From Marsupella aquatica (Eukaryota > Marchantiophyta), in assembly GCA_973895155.1 (NCBI GenBank), contig OZ316891.1, positions 27,342,001 through 27,406,000 on the forward strand: a stretch of 64,000 nt of DNA. Direction: 5' to 3'. The translations under genes were made by a program, and so were the position numbers. Below are positions 19,977 through 30,508 of the stretch, piece by piece (the first letter of the stretch is position 1; every line of letters begins with the position of its first letter). A model generated the notes under the pieces. That model had not been told where the DNA came from and searched no databases. It saw nothing but the letters and a program-made list of their open reading frames with translations.

Positions 19977-21950
19977 TTATATGCGCATCCTACCTCCTGA
20001 GGAGATGCCAGAGCCCACACTCCCAGACCGACGACGCCTGGGTGTGGCAACCACAATCTCCCCTGTCTCCTCCATCTGGGAATCCACAATTTTCAACGAG
20101 GAGTCCCATAGTTCAGTCGGCCCGTCTTCGCTTGGTACAGCAGCAATGTCAAATGTTGATCCCTCTCCCCTCCCGGCCCTCTCTCTCTTAGCTCCCGTCC
20201 CTGCATCAGGCAATTCACCATGTGAGAACTGCAGGGATCTTTGCTTTTTGGAATCATGCACTGTCTTGTCCCTCTTAGGTGCAGGCGGCGTTCGCTTATC
20301 AAGCTTCCTTGCTCTATCCTTTCCCTTGTTAGACACATACGCTTCATATTCAGACATGTCTGTGTCCGTATCACCGTGATATGAAAAAGCCTCCATCACC
20401 AATGGCTCCCTGGGGGAGTCAACGCAGTCTCCCGCCTCCACGGGGACCAACTCCAATCCCACAGGGTCAAAGCAGCGTGCCTCAGCATCCAACCTAGAGG
20501 GAGCCGGATCAGGCTGTATCCCTTCTAAAGGTAGCACATCCCTTTCAAAGGTCCCCGGCTGCAGCGTTGCATCCGCCTCCACAGCATCCGCGCACAAATC
20601 CTCCCCTGGCCCAACTCGTTCTTCCCGCAGCCCTGCCTCTACCCCTCCCAGTTCAGGCAACAAAGGAATTACTTCCTCACGAACAAGAGATTCAATCGCT
20701 CCAATGTCTGCTGCTACCGTATCCTCTTCAATGTGAGCCGTTGTCACTGCTCCCAGCCTCACTCGTAGGTTCATGGCAAGTTGCTTTCTCAGCACTTCTT
20801 CTGGATCTCCTTCAGCAACTGAATCCAGTTCCTCAGGGGTGCCTACTAGGTCTTCATTGTTATTCTCAAGATCCGCCTCTGCAGCCACATCCCTCCCCTC
20901 CCTGCATTCTCTGGCTAGGTGCCCCTTTTTGTTGCATCTAAAGCAGTGGTAGGGGATGTTCTTAAACAGGATCGGCTGCCAGATGACTATGTCCTCCCGA
21001 ATCACCACCCTAGCACTCCGAGGCACCTCATGTTCCGTATCCCACAGAATATAGGCTCTGTCATGCGGGTAGGAGCTGTAGTCATCCCCTTGTATATAAT
21101 GCAACAGTTTTCCCAGTGATTCCGCTATCTTCATTCTGCATCCTTCCAAAATCAGTGCCCTGAATGGGAGCTCGATCCATACCGGCAACTTGGTAAACTT
21201 CTCTGTTCGTATGTCAAATGATGGATCCCAGGGAAAGGTGTAGACCAATTTTTGTTCTAGAAACCACGGGGCAGAAACCAGTGCAACGTCCCTGTGATCA
21301 GCATTTTCAAATACCACCAGATAAAAGCTCTTCCCAACAAATTTGACTTGAAGCACAGACCAGTTGCGCTCCTCCACCATAACATCCATGACCCAATCAC
21401 GGAACATTGGTAACATTGGGGTCCAATCTGTAAAATAGCATAGCATACCACAATTGTACAGTTGTCGAGCATTGTTTGCTGCCTCCCCCAGATTCCATTC
21501 GACCGATGTGTACAGCTTCGTGTTCCAGTCGCCTTTGGAATTTGCCGCTACTTCTTTTAGAATACTTATGCATTGCTCAGTTACAACCACCTCCTCCTGA
21601 TCTGTCTTGTTTGTATTTGCCGTTTCACTCCCCTCTTGTTCCGAGTCAATCCCTCTAGCCTCAATAAGTGGCGATGCCCCATTCTGCGGATCAGGCGGCG
21701 CTGCCTTCCGGAGTGCCAATTTTTGACGTTCCTCTTTTTGATGTTGCGTCGTATCAGTCCCGGCCAGAGCTCGGTCTTGGCCATTCAGAGCCTCCCTTGG
21801 TTCCTGAAGCTTCTTACGCGCCCTCTCCGAATTTGCGTATAAGTCAAAGGGTTGTTGTATAATTACCCACCGGCGATCAAATCCACGGCCAACCCTGGGG
21901 AGCGACGAGCTACAAAAATCCTGACGGCTGAATCTATCAGGTTCCACCAT
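19977..21950 (-). CDS. LINE ORF1 (gag-like, DUF4283 plus CCHC knuckle)
   Basis: This ORF is intact at about 657 codons from ATG 21950-21948; an in-frame TGA just upstream supports this start. Residues about 130-330 match the DUF4283-type domain of plant L1 ORF1 (FRDWVMDVMVEERNWSV, VSAPWFLEQKLVYTFPWDP, LPVWIELPFRAL). A CCHC knuckle, CFRCNKKGHLAREC, follows. The remaining half is acidic and Pro/Glu-rich and ends in an Arg-rich tail. The protein would bind the LINE RNA. ORF2 follows after about 56 bases, the usual L1 order. That this ORF is open while ORF2 is broken suggests a fairly recent insertion. Confidence 0.88.
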   Translation of the reverse strand: MVEPDRFSRQDFCSSSLPRVGRGFDRRWVIIQQPFDLYANSERARKKLQEPREALNGQDRALAGTDTTQHQKEERQKLALRKAAPPDPQNGASPLIEARGIDSEQEGSETANTNKTDQEEVVVTEQCISILKEVAANSKGDWNTKLYTSVEWNLGEAANNARQLYNCGMLCYFTDWTPMLPMFRDWVMDVMVEERNWSVLQVKFVGKSFYLVVFENADHRDVALVSAPWFLEQKLVYTFPWDPSFDIRTEKFTKLPVWIELPFRALILEGCRMKIAESLGKLLHYIQGDDYSSYPHDRAYILWDTEHEVPRSARVVIREDIVIWQPILFKNIPYHCFRCNKKGHLARECREGRDVAAEADLENNNEDLVGTPEELDSVAEGDPEEVLRKQLAMNLRVRLGAVTTAHIEEDTVAADIGAIESLVREEVIPLLPELGGVEAGLREERVGPGEDLCADAVEADATLQPGTFERDVLPLEGIQPDPAPSRLDAEARCFDPVGLELVPVEAGDCVDSPREPLVMEAFSYHGDTDTDMSEYEAYVSNKGKDRARKLDKRTPPAPKRDKTVHDSKKQRSLQFSHGELPDAGTGAKRERAGRGEGSTFDIAAVPSEDGPTELWDSSLKIVDSQMEETGEIVVATPRRRRSGSVGSGISSGGRMRI

Positions 21951-23583
21951 AGGAAGCACCTGTTGATATCCCTCCTCTCTTCACCCCTCCTTGGGCTCAT
22001 TGCGCATAGGTGCCTTACCTCTCAGAGACATCTTGCTCAAGTCCCAGAGAAATTTCGAAAGGGGGAATTACAGCCACACAAGAGAGTCTCACCTTGTATA
22101 GTGCAGTTCTTCACACCCCTGTTGCCCCTTTGTTTCTCCCCGTCTTCCTTACTTGTTTCCAGTTGAATCCCGGAATAATCCCGCAGTTGTGATTACTTAG
22201 ATACCGTTGTCCTGCCCCTGCGTTATTGCCCAATGATAACCAATCCTCCATCCCGGCACTCCTGTGCAGTCGCCATTTCCAGACAGCCTTACGGCCCACC
22301 CCACTTCCTACCTCCCTTATCGTCCCGCTTTCGCTTTAGTCCTTGTTGCTTCCTCAGATCCCCGCTTGCAGATTCAGAAAGGCCTCCCGTCAATCCTCCC
22401 GTTCTCTTCCTAATCGTTCCGGTCTGATCTTAGTACCCAAGGATGACCCACCTCAGTAATCGTCTTCTCCTTTTGCTCTGCACGCACCGCCCACCGTCCC
22501 CGTCGCTGTTTCTTTTATTATCCTTCAACCCAAAGCCAAGAATGAATCACGCTTCAACAATGATCAACCTTACCCCGTTCACACTCAGTTGATTAGGGAG
22601 AGGCATAGCAGCACAATGATCCACGAGTAATCGTCGTCACAGCCCAACATGCTACAGTGCCATGCATGAGATTCCCTCAGTTTCCTATCGTCGAGTTGGC
22701 CATTCCAGATCGCGTAAGATTGATGGAATCAGTAAAAAAGATGTAAGTGTAGCCTCCTCCAACGTTTCGGAACAGTAGCCGCGATTCCACAAGCCGGTGC
22801 TTGTGGCCGTGTCACCTCTAAACCTGATCAGCGACCCCGTAAGAACAGTATTGAGTCATATCCAGCTACGAGTAACTCCTTTGTGAAATTACCCCTTACC
22901 AGTGTAATTAGGTCCCCCGACCCCTAATCCTTATCACTCGTGATCAGTGAACACAGTTTTCTTCCACTTTCACCGTGCACGTAAAATCACAGGGCTAAGA
23001 GACGAAAAGAAAAAAAACGTGAGTCACCATCACTTCCGCTTTGCGCCAGAGCTCACCCTCGAAGAAAGGTAATCGTCACCGAATAGCACGCTGCCTTCCC
23101 CAACTTACTCTCAATGTAATACACCGCACCCGGATCCACACCCTTCCAAACGCATTGTTAGACATCCTCCGCCATTGACCAAGCACTGCACTTCGTCCTT
23201 CCTGATCACTGTTAATCAATCTTACGAGCTGTAATCCGTATCAGCTTCCTAAAACCGTTCCACCCTAGGTAAGATTATCCCCTCAAGCATAAACAGAGAG
23301 TCACACGCAGGGCTCCTGCGGCACCGACCCTAATCCGTGCCGGTCATTTCATCTTTTTCCACTTATCTTTCTTCTCCGGGCATCCCTTCGAGCGCTTCCA
23401 GCTTCATACGCAATAGTTACACCCCCCTAAGCAGGAGTAAACACCTTAGCACCCGGTCCACTATCAATCGTTACACTCATCCCCAAGAACCAAATCCAAG
23501 TACACAAGGCACACCTTCAGCTCCGTCAGTCTCCTTCAGCTTCATCTCAGTCGGGATTCCGCATTTTAGCATTTTTCAATCTC
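21951..23583 (-). promoter_or_regulatory. LINE 5' UTR (presumed internal promoter region)
   Basis: This 1.6-kb C-rich (plus strand) stretch lies between the ORF1 start and the right target-site duplication. It has no domain-bearing ORF. L1 elements carry their promoter here; no specific motif was recognised. Confidence 0.45.
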
Positions 23584-23600
23584 AAGTCGACCTTGTTTTT
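23584..23600. repeat. LINE target-site duplication, right copy (17 bp)
   Basis: AAGTCGACCTTGTTTTT, identical to 15744-15760. Confidence 0.85.
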
Positions 23601-23781
23601 ACCACCCTTATGGGATGTACATAATTTGGTAGCCCATAGCAATTTTTTACTCGCTAGATTTTAGAGAATTTTGTATCCTTTGGCCAAGATTCTTCTTGCG
23701 TTCCACATTAGGGTCTCAAGATTAGTCACCCATTCAAATTGTTTTAGATTTAGTTCATCTGTAGAACCCTTGCTTCACCCT

Positions 23782-24012
23782 CCTATGAGGTTCACACCCA
23801 AGCTCTACCAGGCTAGTCAGTTTGCCAATAGGTAGGGTTTTAGATTTTTCTGTCCCTGGCGGTTCTTGACCCTCTTACCTATGAAGTTCACACCCTTACA
23901 TTTCCTAGGATGCAGCTTCAGCCCATGTTCCATGAGATGCTCAAACACCTCCTTGAGGTGTAGCTCTACCAGGTTCGCCAATTTGCCAATAGGTAGGGTT
24001 TTAGATTTTATG
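23782..24012. repeat. Tandem duplication interrupted by a retroelement fragment
   Basis: CCTATGA(G/A)GTTCACACCC and AGCTCTACCAGG...TTTGCCAATAGGTAGGGTTTTAGATTTT both occur twice. In the first copy (23782-23848) the two blocks are adjacent. In the second (23878-24010) they are separated by about 65 bp, the RT fragment at 23896-23960. Confidence 0.7.
23896..23960 (-). pseudogene. 65-bp fragment of a gypsy reverse transcriptase
   Basis: On the minus strand the fragment encodes HLKEVFEHLMEHGLKLHPRK. This corresponds to the HLQTVLERLRAHGLKLHPSK segment of the gypsy element at 6127-7188. At the DNA level it is diverged, so it comes from a related element. It sits precisely between two blocks of a local tandem repeat. 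Confidence 0.7.
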
Positions 24013-27000
24013 GGTTTTACTACATTGCCACTGTTTTATGACACACACATTGCCATTTTTTTTTTCTTTTTCTATTTAGCACTTTGCCATGGATTTTGAT
24101 TGTGGGTTTACAAAAGTAACTTGATTTAAGTCTTGGGGATCTGACGGTTGTAAGAACTCCCTATGGCCAGATCGAATGGCTGCTTGTGCCCTCATCTTCA
24201 CAATGACCACCCTAGGGTCCACTTCCACAGGGTTGGGTCAGCTGCCCCCATGGTCCTCGCGTGCTCTGCTCAACTGTGCACCCGCTCCTAAGGACCATCT
24301 TTGCCCCCCCATTGACTACGATTGAGCTCCTGCTGGGAGCCCTGGCCGCGGCCGCGGCCGCGCCTTTGCTCCCACCCAGCTTCTTGATCAATCCCCCCTG
24401 CGCAGCCAGCAAAGCTGCGACCCAGGTGCTCGATCGATCCCTCCCCCTACCCAGGCAGCAAAGCTGCGACCTGACCTGATTGAGATCTCCTTCCCCATTC
24501 ACGAGCAAGGATGCTGCGAATGCTCGAGTTGTTGCATGTGAAAAGAAAATCAACGAGGCTACACCGTTCTTTTCTAATTAAATTAACACTTCATTCAATT
24601 GCTTCCTGCTGCCTTGTACTTGTGCACGTTTGTTTGGCCAGCTGAACAAGGTTTGGAAGGATCGCCTTTTCCATACACGAACAAGAGCACGGCCAAGTCT
24701 AGCTATGGGATCAAAACAAGCCTAGCAGAAGACACAGGCTATTGACAACAAAGGAGAATACTCGGGAGCAGCTGTAAACTATTCATTGTAACCTCTTCGT
24801 CCCAAGCAATTTTTTTTTCTAATCCTAACAACTTTCCTAACTTGCCGCCGCCCAACTTGTGGTGCAGAATTGTATTCTGCCACCCACATAAGGTGGCGCA
24901 CACTCCGGGGGTTGACTATAAAAAATCTTAGGAACCACATGCGATACAAAATATGCATTTTTCATTAAAATTAGTTAAATTTTTAAAAAATGTAGGAAGC
25001 AAAAGAAGGTATTATAAACCCATATTTGTAGAATATTCTTTAATATACCATGTTTGTCAACATAACTATTCACCTTAGCTGCAGAGTCCCTTGCCAATGT
25101 AAAAACCAATGATTGTTTGCTAGATGTGCCCCATGTCCAGTCCCCACATTTTTTTGGTATTCATTTATCATTTTTTGAAGTGCAATGAGGACAGGAGTGA
25201 GGATAAGCCAAAGGAGATGCAGATTAATTACCAGTGACATTTTGACATAGTCTTGATTTTCTTTCCCTTACTCTAGCAAATCCAGCTATGATGGCCAATC
25301 CATTCCCGCCATGTTATCAATCTGTCAACCTCCTTTCACAAAGACTGACAAGCTAAAACACAAATAAACTTTTTAAGAACATACACACAAAGAGATGTCG
25401 TTGGTAGTTTGGATAACTTTGGAGTGGGTCCAGTTTAGGGTTACCACCAATAACATTGTCACCTCTAATTATCAATATAATTCAATATGTTAATTTATTT
25501 TTCAAAATTAGGGGTGGCGGTAACTAGTGTCACTTGGTTGAAAATCAAGGGCTACCCCTAATTAGTGTGTGTGACACTAAATACTATAAAAAGTGTAGAT
25601 AAAAACACTACTCAAATGGATTACTGTAGGACATAAAAAAATGTGCTATACTACACTGCTGCTGCAGGCCGAAAACTTACGATGTCTATTGCAGGAGTCC
25701 AAAACGTATTTTTAAACCAAAACAAAGAAAGTGCTTCTAGCCGACCCTTCAGTCGTGTCCCTGACTACTTGAAGACTGTACCAACCACATCGATACGAGA
25801 ATGTCTCGCAAGTTGATGTGTATAATAGAGCCGAAGGCATTTTAGACAAGAAAAAATAAAGAGTTTGCCCAATTGCTCTTTCCTTTGTGCCAATCATGTT
25901 GCATTCCCAGGAGGCCCGCTGGCGTACACCATGCTCCACCTGTGGTGCACGGTGGTCCGGGATCTCATGATTGACACGAGAGCAGCAAGTTAAGTGCTTC
26001 TATGATTGATTCAATCAAAGGATAAACGAGCTTCAATCTAGGTGTCAAGGGGCACAAAGTCATTGTTTTGAGAGCTAACGACTCAGATTCATACCAGGTC
26101 TGGTATTGCCCTGACCTTTCGAAGGTGCTCTCTCAATTAAACTGAATGCATCCGTGATTCTCTTCTAGGTGACTTAAATTATGGACACGTTCTCCTTCGA
26201 GACATGAGCACATTATCGATGTGTCATGCCTAGGTGTTCGGATAGGGTCTTCAAGGGTTTAAGATTGCGTCTGAGCAGGGACTCTTCGTTGTGCTCTACC
26301 TTTTGATAGTATATGCAAAACGAACCATAATGCTTCTGAAACTAGGGTCAAAGGAGAATCATGAAAAGATCATCATTTCCTGCCGCTGGATTCTCCTTCT
26401 TCGCTGCAAGTGAATAGTCTCAATTGGCTTTCTGCCACTACCAAGCTGAGAGGGATGCATACCAACATAGAGGGTACAGAAGAGGATGATAGTGCGGACT
26501 GCCTCAGGTCGTGAGGGATCGTTACGCTGAAGTCCGCGCTTCCTTTGGTGCACTTTTCTTCCTTGCGAGGGATTTCGCCCGAACTCTGTATCTTAGGCTA
26601 GATGTGTCTTGGTGTTTCTGTGCGGCCAGGCTCCCTGATCTTGAGGTCCTGGGTCGCACAGTTTTCATCTTTCCCGGCATCTTTGTGGAATCCCGATGTT
26701 TGTAGGATTCTGTGCTGTCATTTTGCAGTTTTCTGTTGCATACTCGGAATTCTGTCTCCACATGAGAGGAAATTTTACCTGAAATTCCGGACATGCGTTA
26801 CCTTGCCTTCTTGGCTTAATTTCTACCTCGGACGAACAAGGAAGCATGTTTCTAACCATGGAATACCACTTGGAAAGGCTTCTGAAATACTAAAAGTTAA
26901 ATCTGAATCATTTTGAATTCAACTGAGTTGCCAAGTTATGTGCCTGCTTTGAAATTGCTTTTATGACGATTTGTAGTTGTTTACCTAGCTCATGCAGCGC

Positions 27001-27456
27001 ATTACATATTCCATTGGCTTTATTGTGAGAGTTTGATTTGATAATGCTTGCTGAGTTCTTCATGTCCAATCAACTGCTTTGATGGTGAGGAGGAAGTAGG
27101 TGGAGCATAGTGCAGCTAAATCCTGGCTGTTGTAATTCTTGCCACACACGCCACGAAGGATCCTCCTGAAGTGCCTGCTCAAAGCTCAGCTAAGTTAGGC
27201 AGATTCCACTCCCTCCTTTTCGGAATGGAAGTACTGTCAATATGGACGATCTGGGCACGGCACATGGTTGTCCTACACCTAAATGATTTCTCAATGTAAC
27301 TGCAAATAATCAGTGGAGCTGTAATGAAGTTAGATCTTGGTGTCATGGAGAAGTCCCGAATCCAAGTCAACTTTATTACAAGGCAATGACAGCCTTCATC
27401 GGCAAAATGTATCATAATTTGCACATAAATGATGAATTCGTACACGCTTGAATGCT
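24013..27456. other. No gene seen; repeats and low-complexity tracts
   Basis: Contents include a T-rich run (24057-24070), a (GGCCGC)-type run (24343-24362), a doubled AGCAAAGCTGCGACC motif (24410-24470) and repeat copy 2 at 24907-25047. ORFs are short without domain signals. Confidence 0.5.
24907..25047 (+). repeat. Dispersed 141-bp repeat, copy 2
   Basis: Partner of 13331-13471, same orientation and same end points. The flanking sequence is unrelated on both sides, so this is a discrete mobile or transposed unit and not part of a larger duplication. Confidence 0.75.
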
Positions 27457-30400
27457 TCATATCTGAAAACAATTGTGGATAGCTCTCCCACATGCGGCGA
27501 TGGAATTGATATTATTTACGGAGGAAATCCCTTCCCAACCCTGATTATTAGAATGGGCCATACCCTGGGGAAGAGAAGTATCGTTAACAGGCCTAGAAGT
27601 TTGTGGCAGTGTGGGTGTTAGAGGTTTAGTAGGCAAGCGAATGGCAGGGTCAATGTTTTCAGGCAAACCTCTATGTCGACCACAGAGCATAACTACAACT
27701 AAGATTAGTTTCCCTGTTGGAGTCCATGTTCCAGAGAAGCTATAAGGCACTTCCTCGCATGGGATTGTCTTGTCAAGGCGTAATTCACAGTGATATCCGA
27801 TCGATAGCCCAATGCTACCATACGCACTGCAAAGGACAGGAAGATTCAATGATGGGTCTTGTCAATAATCAAGGAACAAGGCTGATAGCTCTCATAAGTT
27901 CACGCACCTACTGCACCTGTTGTTCGAGTTTGACTCATAATGCATGCATTGCAAGCCAAGCAATCAATCCTGTCTTCCACATAAAACTCTGTTATCAATC
28001 CATCACTAGCATCTTGAAACAGAGTTGAGAATTTTCTCACAAATGAGTAAAAATTTGAGGTAGCCTAATCTGGGCTAATTACCAGGGTTATTCTTGGTAG
28101 ATTGGGCTAGTCTCATTCACAAGTGGGTGAAAATGCCCTGCCCAAGAGATTGCTGAGAATAACTTGAGATTTCCTCTGGTTCAAAGGAAACATTGGGTGG
28201 TTTGAAGGAAAGAGTACGAACCTGACCACTTCAAAGACGATGTTGAAAATAGAGAAGTTCAATGGGTCTTGTTTGATGCTTTCGCTCTCGGAGAGACACA
28301 AAAAGAGTATAGCGAAGACCAAGTAGCTGGTGTCTCTAGAAAGGAGTTTCCTGGACTGAAAAACTATTACATTTCCGAATTTGTTGTGTGTCTTCAACTT
28401 CCATTTACTACTTTGAGACGCCACTAGCTCGGTGTCATCGTAGTCGTTAACTTCATTGCTCGTTTGAAGAGATAAGAATACAGGGTAGGCCGATATATAC
28501 CTGTAGTGCACAATACGTTTTGACAATAAAATGAGCACTTGGTTACCCTGAGTAATTACTTTGACATGCATAGCCATGTTGAGTGTATTAATAAAAATTG
28601 CATCTCCTATGAAATATATGATTAACCTGTCTCTTCAAGCTTATGTTAATATTTCCTAGCCAATATTGCTCTCTTTAATTAGACTATTATTTTAAGTACA
28701 TGTTTTAGAAAAAGAAGCTCCAATGGATTACCAGGTTGACATAGAACTCAGATGGACCATTCTGAAACATTATGTTGAAATAAATTGGTATGTGTTTTTT
28801 GTACATTCACACTTTTAGGTATGGTAAATGGCTACGTCCATCTCGGTTGGATGTTAAAATGTTATTAGTACATCTCAACATCAATCTCATATATTCTAAG
28901 AATATTACTGAGAAGGGCATGGATTGGTCCCAGGGGATGTTCAATGAAACGGCTGAAGAGTTTTAATACTTACATCATGACTACGAAGAGGAATAGTATT
29001 GCTGGTGCAAGTCGACCCAGATCAACCACAGTACCACCAGAGCTTCGAGCGCCCACTGCTTCATAAATTCCAACCACTAACTTTTGCACAGTATTCATTC
29101 CACCCAAAGCCTTGTCCCACTCCAAGGCGCACAAGAAGATGAGTTGAAGGCTTGTAAAGGCCATAAATGCCACAACCAACCACATGGTTTGAGACCTTGG
29201 GAATAAGCTGGTAAAGCATCTCCGAGGGTGTTGCAAAAGGTACTCATATACTGGCTTTTCCATTTCCCCAGCTGCCATGTGATGGATCCAAACCAATAGC
29301 CTCAAGGCTGGTGGGTAAAGTGTGTTTCCCAATAATGGTAGAATGGTGTACAGCATCAACAAGAGACTACTCTTCTGGAAAGGTATCATGCTGTCGTTAG
29401 TCAAGTAGTACCCAGAATTTGAGAATGCAGCCGTTGACGTATAGAATGCATAAAACGTTGAGTTCATACCTTCTCTTTTGACAATTTCACCGTTATCAGC
29501 AAACCGCAGGAGTTGAGAACCTATTATGAACCCTAGGATTTGGACTCCAACAAAAAAACAAAGAACAACTCTACCGATGACCACAAGGGCTCTGTATTCT
29601 ACAGTTCTCAGCGCCTCTCTTTTGTCCACACACATTCTAAAACTCCGCTTCTCATCTTCTCCGTGAAAACTATGGGGATGGTTGATTCCCACTTGTGTAG
29701 CATTTGTCTCCCTCGCCTGCGAAGGACTGAGATGAAGGATGACATCCGAGTGTTGTGGATTCTCCTTAGAATTGACGACTTCTGTGCCTCCATCATGACT
29801 GATTTTCGAGGCTTTGAAGGTTCTAACTTGGGCTCTACATGAATCTGCAGGCTCCTTATAGTAAGCATCTTCAGTATTTTGTTTGATGCAGAGGTAGAAG
29901 TAGAGCCTCCTAATGTAGAGGGGTAAGAGGGAGATAAGAACTGGTGCTCCCATGTTCATCAAAAACCAAATGACGAATGTATGAAAATATGTGAGATCTT
30001 CTGCCCTGATTGTCTGAAACCCTATCCCACATAAGACGGAGAAGGATGTGTACATAGCATCCACGAAGCCAAGTTGCCTTGGGTTGGATAGTGGGAGAAT
30101 GTATATGACCAGGGACCCCAGAGTACCAAGCATGATGAAGTACGTTGCATGAATGCGATAGAATGTGAAATGTTTCTCAATCCAAGAAAACTTCTGCACC
30201 TTGAAAACCATCACGATGATGTCATTTCCTCTACTACGAAGGCCTTCATCAAGACTCCGAAGCCCCTCATCTAGACTTTTACTCCATCTTCTCACGTGCT
30301 CGCTAATTTTCGACCTCACGGTGGGTTCATCGGATGTGCCCACCTCCTCTTGTCCACGCTCAATCGACCCAAGGTCAGCACGCCTGGTATTTAGAGGTTG

Positions 30401-30508
30401 TAAGGGAACTCCTTCATTTGAAAGCAGTGTTGCACTTGACGTAGCAACCTGCTGTTCAGTCCTAGGGAGACTATCAAAAATATCAGCACTTGTACGGCTG
30501 TTTTCCAT
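27457..30508 (-). CDS. HKT: HKT-family sodium/potassium transporter
   Basis: This is a plasma-membrane Na+/K+ transporter of the TrkH/HKT family. Three exons join in phase: 30508-28974, 28500-28222 and 27826-27457 (727 aa; GT/AG introns). The two intron positions fall within MM|YISAYP and EVV|SAYGSIG, where plant HKT genes are split. ATG 30508 is the first in-frame ATG after an upstream stop. The four P-loops of the MPM repeats are recognisable. By my alignment each has glycine at the filter position (about Gly163 in CGIGFQT, 366 in NSGYYLTN, 491 in SSGGTVVDL, 611 in YGSIGLSIG). All-Gly filters are linked to K+-permeable HKTs; many sodium-selective ones have Ser in the first loop. Oddities are a long loop of about 110 residues between the first two MPM units and an extra Pro/Asn-rich C-terminal tail. 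Confidence 0.9.

Larger units (their letters stand above)
15761..23583 (-). mobile_element. Near-complete L1-type LINE retrotransposon
   Basis: The 7.8-kb element on the minus strand is bounded by a 17-bp target-site duplication. It has a 1.6-kb 5' UTR (23583-21951), ORF1 with a DUF4283-like domain and a CCHC knuckle, ORF2 with apurinic endonuclease, reverse transcriptase and a C-terminal zinc-binding domain, and a 260-bp 3' UTR. ORF1 is intact, while ORF2 has stops and frameshifts. The pre-insertion locus apparently held two near-copies of a short unit (ACCACC..TTATGGG..ACATAATTGGTAGCCCATAGC) on either side of the target. These now lie at about 15705-15741 and 23601-23640. Confidence 0.9.

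Noticed and set aside
24343-24362. CpG-island-like promoter at the (GGCCGC) run
   Set aside because: It is a short simple-sequence run with no gene downstream on either strand.
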